DNA of 64,000 bases from Sediminicola sp040566555 (GTDB lineage: Bacteria; Bacteroidota; Bacteroidia; Flavobacteriales; Flavobacteriaceae), in assembly GCF_040566555.1 (NCBI RefSeq), contig NZ_JBEWYP010000003.1:124001-188000 (forward strand), written 5' to 3'. The notes beneath the pieces are model-generated. The model saw only the letters and a program-made list of their open reading frames with translations, had not been told where the DNA came from and did no database searches. The position numbers and the translations under genes were made by a program. Positions 43,106-52,446 of this stretch are shown here, in pieces; position 1 is the stretch's first letter; the number at the start of each line of letters is the position of its first letter.

Positions 43106-44800
43106 TTACCAGCTTCCGCCGCCGCCGCCGCCAAAACCGCCTCCAGACGAACCCCCGCCGGAAGAACCACTGCTTTTGGGGGAACTTATCATGGTTGACT
43201 GGGTTACAGCCATAGATTTTGAAAAGGATTTGGAAAACCCTTGCATCGTAAATGCATGGGTAGAAGCGGATGAATACCAGGATGGAGGGGGAATATTGAG
43301 AGCGTCAAATTTTTTCGCCCATTTTTCAAACAGTCCAAAGGCCAGGGCATATCCCATAGTACTTTCAAAGTAGTTGGGATCATCCTGCAATAACATTTTT
43401 AATTTGTTCTCCTCCGCCACTTTTATGAACTGACGAAACCCCTTCAATTCCGATAGAATCCGATTTCCTATATCATTTTTCTTGATCATATAGCCATTTA
43501 GAATAATCAATAGAACAGAGGTCAACACAATGGCCACAGCGGCCAAAGGCCCCCAAACAAATAAGGCGATTGCGGTAAGAACAATGGCATTAGCTACCAA
43601 ACCAAAGTATAATATGGTCTGTACCTTTTTAGATTCCACTACATAATACGGCTGGGCCATTTTTTTTAATTGGCTACTGGCACTGCTCATTGTGGTATAG
43701 AAAGTATCCTTTAGACTGCTCACCAGTATTTCTGAAGACTCCAGACCTTGTTCATTCCCAAATAGGCCGGTAAATATTTCTTTTTCATAGGAGGGCGAAT
43801 CGTCTGGCAGGTTTCCAATTTTAATAAGTTTGGTATCCTTACTTCCAAACCAGCCTTTTTTAGGAATTTCCTCCATTTTTATCAACCCTCTTGCACCCCA
43901 ATATGGAATCAAAGAAATAAGATCGGAAGTATCATCCCGATCATTGATCAGAAAACCGACCATGGCAGGATCCATATTTTTGGGGGGATAATAACTTGTG
44001 GTTGTCACCACCCTATCATCCCTTCCAAATTTACGCCACAAGGCATAGAAGCCCGTGATAAGTATGCCTATAAGGAATACCCATCCGTATTGATTCCAAA
44101 ATGGCCATAAAGGCTTTTCTTCGGTAATAGAATTAGGCGGCAGATTGATCATTACCGTCACACTTTCTCCAGAACGTGAAATAAAGCTGTCGTTACTCGT
44201 TCCTGAGAAACCTTCATTGGTATAGTAGAGCTTAAAATCTTTAGTGGGAATTGAAGTGCCCCGTTCTCCCGAATACACGAAGCAATTTTCTTTACTGAGC
44301 GGAATATTTTCCGGGACATGGATCCGAAAGCTTATTTGCTCAAAATCGGCCTCCCAACCATCCGGTTTAATGTTCCAATAAAAACGTATTTGGCTGTCCT
44401 CAAACAAAAAAGCATTGTGCACACGATACTGGATCTCATAATGTTGTGGGCCAACAATAGTGACGTCCTTGTCTCCTATTTTTATTATCATATTATCCTT
44501 TAACTTTTGTACAAAATTAAAGGGGACATCAAATTTATAATCAGGGACCTTAACATTGCTGATCCTTATTTTTCTCTCCTCTTTCTCGCCTTCGAAGGTG
44601 AGCAGATCATACTGGGTCTGTATGGTTCTATAGATCCCGTGTTTTGGAATTTCAAAGTTGAGGTCATAATTTTCAATCACATCAAAATAACCATCCTCTT
44701 CTATGGTTATATCTACCGTATAATTTGTGACGGTAAAATCTTGGGCAGACCCGCTAATGAATACCAGTAAGAGCGTAAGGAGGATAAAAATCTTTTTCAT
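43106..44800 (-). CDS. DUF2207 domain membrane protein
   Basis: The 564-aa protein has a signal peptide (LLLVFISGSAQ), a beta-rich DUF2207 extracytoplasmic domain (20-215; DFTVTNYTVDITIEEDG, GIYRTIQTQYD), a membrane helix at about 232-250, a middle cytosolic part, two helices at about 395-440 and a C-terminal tail of Gly/Ser repeats (GGGSSGGGFGGGG) ending in SW. It overlaps lemA by 1 nt (TAATG). LemA plus DUF2207 is a common membrane pair of unknown role. Confidence 0.88.
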   Translation of the reverse strand: MKKIFILLTLLLVFISGSAQDFTVTNYTVDITIEEDGYFDVIENYDLNFEIPKHGIYRTIQTQYDLLTFEGEKEERKIRISNVKVPDYKFDVPFNFVQKLKDNMIIKIGDKDVTIVGPQHYEIQYRVHNAFLFEDSQIRFYWNIKPDGWEADFEQISFRIHVPENIPLSKENCFVYSGERGTSIPTKDFKLYYTNEGFSGTSNDSFISRSGESVTVMINLPPNSITEEKPLWPFWNQYGWVFLIGILITGFYALWRKFGRDDRVVTTTSYYPPKNMDPAMVGFLINDRDDTSDLISLIPYWGARGLIKMEEIPKKGWFGSKDTKLIKIGNLPDDSPSYEKEIFTGLFGNEQGLESSEILVSSLKDTFYTTMSSASSQLKKMAQPYYVVESKKVQTILYFGLVANAIVLTAIALFVWGPLAAVAIVLTSVLLIILNGYMIKKNDIGNRILSELKGFRQFIKVAEENKLKMLLQDDPNYFESTMGYALAFGLFEKWAKKFDALNIPPPSWYSSASTHAFTMQGFSKSFSKSMAVTQSTMISSPKSSGSSGGGSSGGGFGGGGGGSW

Positions 44801-45384
44801 TAAGAAAAATCTACTTTTACATTTTCCCTTGAGGCTTCTTCAGTTTCGAAGTAATCGAAATGTTGGTATTTGGCCATTCCGGCAATCAGAACGCCGGGAA
44901 TGCTTTCCCCATAGGTGTTGTTTTCCCGTACCGATCCATTGTAATAACGACGGCTTCTTTCTAGGTTTTCTTCAATGAGGTTCAACTTTTCCTGAAGGTC
45001 CAAATAATTTACATTGGCCTTGAGGTCTGGATATGCTTCCCCTAAGGCAAAAATACTCCTCAGGCTCTGTTGCAATTGATTCTCTGCCTTGATCTGTCCA
45101 TTAATGTCGCCGGTAGGGACGGCCATTGCAGCGTTGCGCGCATTGATAACGGCCTCAAGTGTGGATTTTTCATGTTTGGCATATCCCTTTACCGTTTCAA
45201 CTAGATTGGGTATAAGGTCATAACGTCGCTTTAATGCCACATCTATATTGCTCCATGCATCTTTGACCTGATTTCTATTTTTTGCGAATCTGTTGAAAAT
45301 GCTTATGAATAGAATGACAATTAATGCTATGACTCCCAAAAGGATAAGAACAGTGGACATGACTAGATATATTACGGTTTTCAA
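44800..45384 (-). CDS. lemA: LemA family protein
   Basis: The 194-aa protein has an N-terminal membrane helix (about 7-30) and a long coiled-coil/four-helix LemA domain with NQVKDAWSNIDVALKRRYDLIPNLVETVKGYA, here as consecutive family blocks, and FALGEAYPDLKANVNYLDLQ. LemA proteins lie on the inner membrane and may serve as antigen-like scaffolds; no enzyme activity is known. It precedes DUF2207 with a 1-nt overlap. Confidence 0.92.
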   Translation of the reverse strand: MKTVIYLVMSTVLILLGVIALIVILFISIFNRFAKNRNQVKDAWSNIDVALKRRYDLIPNLVETVKGYAKHEKSTLEAVINARNAAMAVPTGDINGQIKAENQLQQSLRSIFALGEAYPDLKANVNYLDLQEKLNLIEENLERSRRYYNGSVRENNTYGESIPGVLIAGMAKYQHFDYFETEEASRENVKVDFS

Positions 45385-45528
45385 CTTCTAATTTACCTAA
45401 ATTTTCAGTGGGATTGTCAGAAAACAATAATTTTATGTAAGCCACCATTTATAGGGCATACCTGGTAGTGGTTTTTATGTAGTTAGATTTAAATTGGGGA
45501 GAACAAATAGCTGCCACCAAACCTTAAT

Positions 45529-46656
45529 TTAGTCAGCTTGCGCTAATTTTTGTAGTTTTTCTGTGGTTTTGGTAATGATACCCGCTCCCTCTGGTTCGTT
45601 GGTAAAGTTCACTACAATGGTGTAGTTTGGTTTGGGCATGTGTATCCATACCGTTCCCCAAAAGCCACGGTGCATATAGCCAGATATGCCCATTACCCCT
45701 TCTTTACTGAGGCCCATTCGGTAATCTTCTGATTCTGCCCCATAGGGCAATGTCCCGGGATCCTCTAACATAATGGAAAGAGTTTCAGTGTTTTTAAAGA
45801 TTTGGCCATTAAAAAGGGCGTCAATAAAGATGGCAAGATCCTTAGTTGTGGAAGAAATGCCCCCACCCCCAAATAAATCGATTGAATTATCTAAAGTTGT
45901 TGCATCATAATCCCCAATATAACGGTGCACAGGCTGTGAAATTCCAGCTGGCGGGTCTTCTAGACCTTCCATCCACGTTGATTTCATCCCCAATCTATCA
46001 TAGCCCAATAATTGTCGAAGGGCCTGTGCCAAAGACTTTCCTGTGACCTTTTCAATAATTTCCCCAAGGAGTATATACCCTGTATCGCTATAGCCATATA
46101 CTTCGCCAGGATTTCCTAAAGGGTCTCCGGCATCCATTGCAAATTTGAGCTGCTCTGTGCGCGTCCATTTTTTAGTTGGATTTTTAATGATGCTATCTAT
46201 ATAGGAGGTATTTCCCTCGGCATAATCGAACAGGCCACTTCTGTGCAATAGACAATGCTTTATCGTGATAGCCTTAGGATCGTAACCATCGGATCTAAGT
46301 AGTTGTAGGTGTTCGTCTGAGAGATATGTGGCAATAGAATCTTCTAGGGTCAATTTTTTCTCTTCCTGAAGACGTAAAATGGCTGCTGCCACAAATGTTT
46401 TGGTGCCGCTGGCAATTCTAAAGGGTTGTTTGGCTGAAAGTTTATGTGTCTTTTTCTTGCTGTCAAATCCCGACGCCCCTGTCCACAAAATATTCAATTT
46501 TGGAGCTATTACAGTCATGGAAACACCTGATAATTGATTATTTTTATTCTTTACCGACTTATCTAAAATTAACTGAAAATTGGCCGAATTTTTAGGAGTT
46601 GTCTTACATCCCATAACAAAAAGCAAGACAATTATTAGAGGTATATGATGTTTCAT
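45529..46656 (-). CDS. Serine hydrolase (class C beta-lactamase fold) lipoprotein
   Basis: I choose ATG 46656 because it opens a lipoprotein signal (MKHHIPLIIVLLFVMGC). The longer frame to 46707 lacks one. The 375-aa protein has the SxxK motif in ASGTKTFVAAA, the second motif in YGYSDTGYILLGEII and late GISGYMHRGFWGT in place of KTG. Family members are esterases, D-amino-peptidases or D,D-carboxypeptidases of the S12 group. A role in antibiotic resistance cannot be claimed. Single gene. Confidence 0.85.
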   Translation of the reverse strand: MKHHIPLIIVLLFVMGCKTTPKNSANFQLILDKSVKNKNNQLSGVSMTVIAPKLNILWTGASGFDSKKKTHKLSAKQPFRIASGTKTFVAAAILRLQEEKKLTLEDSIATYLSDEHLQLLRSDGYDPKAITIKHCLLHRSGLFDYAEGNTSYIDSIIKNPTKKWTRTEQLKFAMDAGDPLGNPGEVYGYSDTGYILLGEIIEKVTGKSLAQALRQLLGYDRLGMKSTWMEGLEDPPAGISQPVHRYIGDYDATTLDNSIDLFGGGGISSTTKDLAIFIDALFNGQIFKNTETLSIMLEDPGTLPYGAESEDYRMGLSKEGVMGISGYMHRGFWGTVWIHMPKPNYTIVVNFTNEPEGAGIITKTTEKLQKLAQAD

Positions 46657-46904
46657 AGAAGGTGTTTGTATGGCAAATAGCATTTTTTTTGCAACCCTGA
46701 ATAGCAATAGTGGTTATGTGAATTTAGTAATTTGTTGTAAATAATGCAGCTAATAGTATTAAATAGCTGGTTTCAGGGATGTTATTAGGTTAAAATTATA
46801 AGCAATAAAATGACAAAAATAGAAATTATTCGACAATCTATACAATTTTCCTACACAATTTGACCTCTATTTCCTATTTTTAGGAGAACCATAAAATTTA
46901 AGTT

Positions 46905-47054
46905 ATGAATTTGGCTATAGGTCCTTTACAGATTATCCTAATGATTTTTTTAATTGTAGCGATGCCCATCGCATTTTTTGTATTTGGTTACGTAGTTGGG
47001 CATGCGAAGGGAAAAAGTAAAAATTATTTACACCAACAAGAATCTGCCATATAA
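46905..47054 (+). CDS. Small single-helix membrane protein (49 aa)
   Basis: ATG 46905 opens MNLAIGPLQIILMIFLIV, continuing AMPIAFFVFGYVVGHAKG and KSKNYLHQQESAI, stop TAA. It is one long hydrophobic helix with a short basic tail. The composition and start context (aagttATG) are good for a real gene. Similar small proteins with a single helix are common in flavobacteria. Function unknown. Confidence 0.5.
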   Translation: MNLAIGPLQIILMIFLIVAMPIAFFVFGYVVGHAKGKSKNYLHQQESAI

Positions 47055-47409
47055 CTAAAGAGGAATTTCATCCGTCTTTGCTATTACCGGCCTGTGTACT
47101 GCAGTAGCTCAATTCCATTCCTTTATGGAATACTTTTTCCAATTCCATTACTACCAGTGCCATAGTTCAAAAGGCTGCGTTTAGTACCCTCGCGGACGCA
47201 TGGATACCGTTTATCAGATTAAAAGAGGGTTCAGACACGAACATGCACCGGTTCATCAATCAAATTAGATTTAATTTAATTCAAAGTGCGTTACTAAATA
47301 AATAATGGGAGCAAAAAGGCCATAACGCAATCGTTATGGCCTCATAAATTGTAAAAGTATATATCTAAATGTTGATAGTAATTCTTATGATTACATCAAC
47401 AATTATCAC
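47055..47409. other. Intergenic region after the small membrane protein
   Basis: The 355-nt gap contains the lpxD terminator (47318-47341) and a short inverted repeat (ATTCCAT/ATGGAAT near 47112-47131). No gene or RNA is supported. Confidence 0.5.
47318..47341 (-). terminator. Terminator of lpxD
   Basis: A perfect 10-bp stem (GGCCATAACG with CGTTATGGCC) and 4-nt loop are followed on the minus strand by a T run. It lies 69 nt past the lpxD stop. Confidence 0.8.
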
Positions 47410-48402
47410 CTAGTTTTTGGCTAGCCTTCTTAAGGCCACCCATTGTTTCAGCATTTCCCTGGAATCACAGGCAGGATATCCTAAAACGGTCTTGCCAGCA
47501 GCAACATCGTTCATTACACCGGAACCGGCACCTACAACTGCACCTGATTCAATAACGGTATGATCCTTAATGGAGGCGCTGCCGCCGATCATTACGCCAT
47601 CTCCAAGGGTCACAGAACCTGCTAAACCACTATGGCCTGCCATAATACAAAAACGGCCCATGACGGAATTATGACCTATCTGTACTAAATTATCTATTTT
47701 ACAGCCATCTCCTATAATTGTGGAGCTAAATTTTCCACGGTCAACACAGGAATTAGAGCCAATTTCTACAAGGTTGCCAATAATCACATTTCCTATTTGC
47801 GGAATTTTCACCAATCCCCTACCATCATCGCTGGGGCGGTATCCAAAGCCATCTGCTCCAATGCTTACATTGGTATGGAAGATACACTGGGCACCAATTT
47901 CGGTCCGCTCGCGGATAACGGTCCCAGACCAAATTACCGTTTGAGGTCCAACAGTTGTATCATCAAAAATGGATACGTTGGGATAAAGGACTACCCCGTC
48001 TGCCAACACCACATTTTTTCCAACATAACTATTGGCTCCAACTTTAACGCCTTTACCAATCTTGGCAGTTTCATGTATGACTGCGGTAGGGTGTATATCA
48101 ATATCAAATTGTGGTGGACCTGGATCGAACTCCTCCAATAATTTGGCCATGGCCAAATCGGCATTTTTCACCTTGATAAAGGCCCTGCCCTCTCCTGGCT
48201 CTATGCGTATATTTTCATTTACGATGGCAGCACTGGCTTTTGAGGAATCCCACAACCGCTCGTATTTAATACTGCCAATAAAGGTCATTTGGTTCGGTTG
48301 GGCATTTTTTAATTGTTCCAATCCATCTATCATTTGGGAGGTATCACCTACTAATTCTCCGTTTAAAATGGTATTGATTTCTTGAATGGATAATGATTTC
48401 AT
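47410..48402 (-). CDS. lpxD: UDP-3-O-(3-hydroxyacyl)glucosamine N-acyltransferase
   Basis: The 330-aa protein has the LpxD N-terminal uridine-binding domain (1-100) and then a left-handed beta-helix of hexapeptide repeats (IGKGVKVGANSYVG, LADGVVLYPNVSIF). The catalytic His is in LVQIGHNSVMG. A C-terminal helix (CDSREMLKQWVALRRLAKN) ends the subunit; it works as a trimer. It transfers a 3-hydroxyacyl chain from ACP to UDP-3-O-acylglucosamine in lipid A synthesis. It stands alone, not next to lpxA/C, so a second lpxD elsewhere is possible. Confidence 0.92.
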   Translation of the reverse strand: MKSLSIQEINTILNGELVGDTSQMIDGLEQLKNAQPNQMTFIGSIKYERLWDSSKASAAIVNENIRIEPGEGRAFIKVKNADLAMAKLLEEFDPGPPQFDIDIHPTAVIHETAKIGKGVKVGANSYVGKNVVLADGVVLYPNVSIFDDTTVGPQTVIWSGTVIRERTEIGAQCIFHTNVSIGADGFGYRPSDDGRGLVKIPQIGNVIIGNLVEIGSNSCVDRGKFSSTIIGDGCKIDNLVQIGHNSVMGRFCIMAGHSGLAGSVTLGDGVMIGGSASIKDHTVIESGAVVGAGSGVMNDVAAGKTVLGYPACDSREMLKQWVALRRLAKN

Positions 48403-48533
48403 TTTGGGGTACTTTTATGTGAATGCCCTAAATATAGTCTTATTTTTAGTTCCAAACCAAGGATGCCGAAATATTGATTACTAGTTGGGATATCATTAGA
48501 TATACCTGATCCTAATTAATTCTCTAGAAGGTG

Positions 48534-48560
48534 AAAAATAGGGATGTGAGTCCTATTTTT
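48534..48560 (-). terminator. Terminator after the dienelactone hydrolase gene
   Basis: AAAAATAGG (48534-48542) pairs with CCTATTTTT (48552-48560), and A/T tracts flank both sides. It lies 28 nt past the hydrolase stop and could work on the minus strand. Confidence 0.6.
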
Positions 48561-48587
48561 TATTGGTTTCAAAATTTGATTTAGGGA

Positions 48588-49442
48588 TTACTGCTTAAAA
48601 GTAGCTGCCAATAAGGATTTTAGCTCAGCCCAAGATTTTTCATCGGCTTCCTTTTGATAGGCCAAGGGCAGGTTGAATTTTTTCCCCAGCGAATCTGCCT
48701 CCTTACTGGTAAAGGCATGTTGTGCATCTGGATAAGCGATATACTTATAATCAGCATTTACACTGTCCATGGCTGCTTTATATGCTGTTACGGATTCCGA
48801 TGAAACAAAGGGATCTGCAGCTCCATTACATACCAATACCTTAGCCTTTAAATTCTCATTGGGCATTACCGGAAGTTGAACCCCACTGTGGAATGCCGCT
48901 ACGGCATCGAGATCTTTTCCTAGATTGGCCATTGTTAAGACCACACTTCCTCCAAAACAGTAGCCTATGGCCGCAATTTCATCTGCATTTACATGTGGAT
49001 CTGCCTTTAAAACAGTCATTGCAGCATCAAACCGGGCCTTGGCAACATCTATATTTTGCATCACCATACCTGAGAATTTCCCTGCATCCTCAGGATGTTG
49101 TGCCTGTTTGCCATCCCCATACATATCAATGGCCAGGGCTACATAGCCCAGTTCTGCAAGCATATCTGCCCGTTCTCGGGTATAGTCATTGTGCCCCCAC
49201 CATTCATGCACTACAATCACCCCGGGTCTTTTTCCTTTTTTATTTTCATCATAGGAGATATAGCCCTTCATTTGCGTATCCTCTGTGGCGTAGCTCACTT
49301 CATTGCCGATCACATTGGCCTGCAATGTTTCCTCCATTGCTTCCCTATTTTCTGAAGCATTTTTTTTAGGTTCTGATTTACAGCCTATCAAGGAGATCGA
49401 TCCAAGAAGGATCAAAACGAATATTTTTAAGTTTTTGAACAT
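48588..49442 (-). CDS. Dienelactone hydrolase family lipoprotein
   Basis: ATG 49442 is chosen because it opens a lipoprotein signal (KIFVLILLGSISLIGC). The longer frame to 49487 lacks a signal. The 284-aa protein has an alpha/beta-hydrolase fold with IVVHEWWGHNDY, nucleophile Cys in AIGYCFGGSVV, Asp in NGAADPFVS and His in DAQHAFTS; this Cys-Asp-His set is the DLH hallmark. It hydrolyses lactone or ester bonds in the periplasm. Single gene with its own terminator. Confidence 0.88.
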   Translation of the reverse strand: MFKNLKIFVLILLGSISLIGCKSEPKKNASENREAMEETLQANVIGNEVSYATEDTQMKGYISYDENKKGKRPGVIVVHEWWGHNDYTRERADMLAELGYVALAIDMYGDGKQAQHPEDAGKFSGMVMQNIDVAKARFDAAMTVLKADPHVNADEIAAIGYCFGGSVVLTMANLGKDLDAVAAFHSGVQLPVMPNENLKAKVLVCNGAADPFVSSESVTAYKAAMDSVNADYKYIAYPDAQHAFTSKEADSLGKKFNLPLAYQKEADEKSWAELKSLLAATFKQ

Positions 49443-49554
49443 AACTTTGAAATTTAAGGTTGTCCGTTTACTAGTGAAAACGGACAATAAGTTACGATTT
49501 TATAAGGATTTTAAAGAGCTCCTTAGTATCAAACTTTTCATAAGCATTCAATGG

Positions 49555-50865
49555 TTATAGAACCGTTACCCTAACCTTCTTTTTCTTTAGTTTGGTGTTG
49601 TTCAATTTCTTTATTAAATCTTCAGCAAGGGTCACGGGAACTGCAACAAAAGTACAGTCGTTCTTTAGTTCTATAATTCCCAGTTGATCCTTATTAATGT
49701 TCCCTTGTTTAAAAAATAATCCAGCAATATCCCCTTTTGAGATTTTATCTTTCCTACCACCCGAAATAAAGAGTGTTTGCCAGTACTGGGCTTTTTTGGG
49801 TGCCTTTTTGGAGATATCGACCACTGGGGCATTTGTAATAAATTCTGGCAGATTTTCATCAACCCATTTGATTACATAGGCAGTTCCCTTGGCATTAACT
49901 CTGGCAGTTCTACCATTTCTATGGATAAATTCTTCTTTTTTATACGGGAACTCGTAATGGACAATAAACTTCATTTCGGGTATATCGATACCTCTTGCCG
50001 CTAAATCTGTGGCCACGATGATCTGATTGGAGCCATTCCTGAATTTGATCAGGGAACGTTCCCTATCCTTCTGTTCCATATCTCCATGGAAACAACCATG
50101 ACTGACATTATTACGTTCCAAGAACGTACTCAATTTCTCGACGGTCTCCCTAAGATTACAAAAAATGATTCCAGGTTGGTTTCCTATATGGTTTAGAAGT
50201 TCTAAAACCGTCTTTTGTTTGTTTTGTGACGCAGAAACAACGGTTTTGATAGCCAGTTTTGTGTTCTCCTCTTTTAAATAATCGAGAATGATCGGCTTGT
50301 CCAATCTTACAAAAGTAGGTACTTTAACACCTTGGGTGGCAGAGGTAAGGATGCGTTTGTTGATGCTGGGCAACATTCCTATGATGTATTTCATTTCCTC
50401 CTCGAAGCCAACCTGCAAGGATTTGTCAAACTCGTCCAAAACAAGGGTTTTAATAAACTTTGTGGAGAAGCGCTCATTATCAAAATGATCGGCTATCCTT
50501 CCCGGGGTTCCAATAAGTATGGACGGGGTGTGTTTTAGTTCCAATTTGTCTTTGGCCATGGCCCTTCCTCCATACACGGCATTGACTTTGTAGCCTGATC
50601 CCATTTCTCGGATCACCTGTTCTATCTGTATTGCCAATTCCCGTGAAGGAACCAGGATCAAGGCTTGAATTTCCTCACTCTCAGGATCCAACTGATCAAT
50701 TAAAGGCAATAAGAATGCCAACGTCTTTCCTGTTCCCGTGGGCGAAAGGATTATTGTATTGGTATTTGTTTCGATGATGGAGAGCGCCTCTTCCTGCATT
50801 GGGTTCAACTGATGAATATTCAGTTTTTCCAAAATATCCTGTCGCTCTTTTATAGTGTTTGCCAT
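49555..50865 (-). CDS. DEAD-box-type RNA helicase with DEFD motif and DbpA-like RNA-binding domain
   Basis: The 436-aa protein has motifs I (SPTGTGKT), Ia (VPSRELA), Ib (TPGR), II, III (SAT), V (ATDLAARGID) and VI (HRNGRTAR). Motif II is VLDEFDKS, so the usual DEAD box is DEFD; the metal-binding Asp and Glu remain. The C-terminal 60 residues (ISKGDIAGLFFKQGNINKDQLG) match the DbpA/CsdA RRM-like domain, which binds 23S rRNA. It probably works in ribosome assembly. It lies 58 nt downstream of another helicase gene on the same strand. Confidence 0.9.
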   Translation of the reverse strand: MANTIKERQDILEKLNIHQLNPMQEEALSIIETNTNTIILSPTGTGKTLAFLLPLIDQLDPESEEIQALILVPSRELAIQIEQVIREMGSGYKVNAVYGGRAMAKDKLELKHTPSILIGTPGRIADHFDNERFSTKFIKTLVLDEFDKSLQVGFEEEMKYIIGMLPSINKRILTSATQGVKVPTFVRLDKPIILDYLKEENTKLAIKTVVSASQNKQKTVLELLNHIGNQPGIIFCNLRETVEKLSTFLERNNVSHGCFHGDMEQKDRERSLIKFRNGSNQIIVATDLAARGIDIPEMKFIVHYEFPYKKEEFIHRNGRTARVNAKGTAYVIKWVDENLPEFITNAPVVDISKKAPKKAQYWQTLFISGGRKDKISKGDIAGLFFKQGNINKDQLGIIELKNDCTFVAVPVTLAEDLIKKLNNTKLKKKKVRVTVL

Positions 50866-50923
50866 GATGTATTATTTTTGAGGAACTAAAACCAAATCAA
50901 AATGAATTGGTCGCTAATGCCAT

Positions 50924-52264
50924 TTATCTTTTTTTTCTCTTTGGTTTTTCTGTTTCGGCAGGTATTTGTCCTGAATGCTGACCCAAATGGTGGGCCAGAA
51001 GCTTATCAATAAGTTCCTCCTTGGTCAAATGATGGAATACGGTGTGGATTTTGTTTTTAAAATCCGAGGAAATAGAATGATTGGGTTTCGTCTTGAATAT
51101 TTTCTTAGCCCATAATTGTGCATTGTTTTCCTCGATACTTTGGGCATCCGCTTTTTTATAGGGCTTAAAAGAGATTCCCAATACCTCTTCAAATTCCTTT
51201 ATATCTTCTTCCTCCTCCTTTTGCAAGATGGTCAGGGAGAGCCCTTCAGCCCCTGCCCTAGCAGTACGGCCACTTCTATGCACATAGGTTTCGTACACAT
51301 CTGGCAGGTGGTAATTCACCACATAGGAAATCTCTTTGACATCTATACCTCTTGCGGCAAGATCAGTGGCTACAAGAATACGGATATGTCCTTCTCTAAA
51401 CTGACCCATTATGCGATCCCGGATAGGCTGTGACAAACTTCCATGAAGCGCTCCAGAAGAGAATTTGTTGATGGCTAGGTTTTTGGCCAATTTGTTTACG
51501 GCAGCCTTGGTCTTACAGAATATGATTCCCCTCTCCCCTTCTTTGGAGTTGAGAAAATACATAAGCATGTCCAATTTTTCAATGGGTTCCACAACCATAA
51601 ATCTATGGTCAATTCCTTGATGACCCACTGTTTCCATGTCAGAACTGACCTGTACTACATGTTTGGACATATAGTTTTGTATCAATTGTTTTATAGTTCC
51701 GGGCATGGTGGCTGTAAACAAAAATGTCCTTCTTTTTTTTGGCAATTCCGCTACAATTTCATCCAAACCTTCTTTTAGGGAGGTGACCATTTCATCGGCT
51801 TCATCAAGGACCAAATAATTTGCTTTGGAAATATCGATAGCTTTGCGTTTGATCAGATCGATCAATCTTCCAGGGGTTGCCACGACAATGTGGGTGTCCT
51901 TGGTCAAACGTTCTATCTGCGGTTTAATGGGGATTCCTCCACATATGGAAGCCATGGAAACTGCAGGCAGATTTGTAGCAAATGACACTAAATTGTTGTA
52001 GATCTGCTGGCCCAATTCTCTTGTTGGGGCAATAATTACAGCCTGTATACTTGCATTTTCCACATCGATCAATTGCAATAAGGGCAATCCAAAGGCCGCG
52101 GTTTTACCCGTTCCTGTTTTTGCCAAACCCACAAAATCATCCTTTTGTTTTAGTAAAACAGGGATTGTTTTTTGTTGAATATCGGTAGGTGATGTTATTT
52201 CTAGATCGGCCAGACTTTTTTGAAGTTGGCTATTGATTCCTAAATCGGAAAATTGTTTTGACAT
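50924..52264 (-). CDS. DEAD-box RNA helicase (RhlE/CshA-like)
   Basis: The 446-aa protein has the canonical motifs: Q-motif around LGINSQLQKSLADLEITSPTDIQ, AKTGTGKT, APTRELG, TPGR, VLDEADEM, SAT, ATDLAARGID and HRSGRTAR. The C-terminal extension is short and basic (KPKRKKR). It unwinds RNA at low temperature or during ribosome biogenesis and decay. It is first in a same-strand pair with the DEFD helicase. Confidence 0.92.
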   Translation of the reverse strand: MSKQFSDLGINSQLQKSLADLEITSPTDIQQKTIPVLLKQKDDFVGLAKTGTGKTAAFGLPLLQLIDVENASIQAVIIAPTRELGQQIYNNLVSFATNLPAVSMASICGGIPIKPQIERLTKDTHIVVATPGRLIDLIKRKAIDISKANYLVLDEADEMVTSLKEGLDEIVAELPKKRRTFLFTATMPGTIKQLIQNYMSKHVVQVSSDMETVGHQGIDHRFMVVEPIEKLDMLMYFLNSKEGERGIIFCKTKAAVNKLAKNLAINKFSSGALHGSLSQPIRDRIMGQFREGHIRILVATDLAARGIDVKEISYVVNYHLPDVYETYVHRSGRTARAGAEGLSLTILQKEEEEDIKEFEEVLGISFKPYKKADAQSIEENNAQLWAKKIFKTKPNHSISSDFKNKIHTVFHHLTKEELIDKLLAHHLGQHSGQIPAETEKPKRKKR

Positions 52265-52390
52265 TATAATAATTTGTGCAAAGATAGGTACTCTTTGGTA
52301 GTGGAAGTAATAGAATCGTTAGAAGTATAATTTGGAAGGAATTCGAATACCTTGACCTTAAGGAAGAATAAATTGTAATTCGCAAAAAAA

Positions 52391-52420
52391 ACCTCGGTTA
52401 CCCATTGCGGCAACCGAGGT
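52391..52420 (-). terminator. Terminator of the CHRD/cupredoxin gene
   Basis: ACCTCGGTT (52391-52399) pairs with AACCGAGGT (52412-52420), and a run of seven A residues before it gives the T run on the minus strand. It lies 27 nt past the stop of the CHRD gene. Confidence 0.85.
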
Positions 52421-52446
52421 AATAATATGATTTTTTTTCCTAAAAC

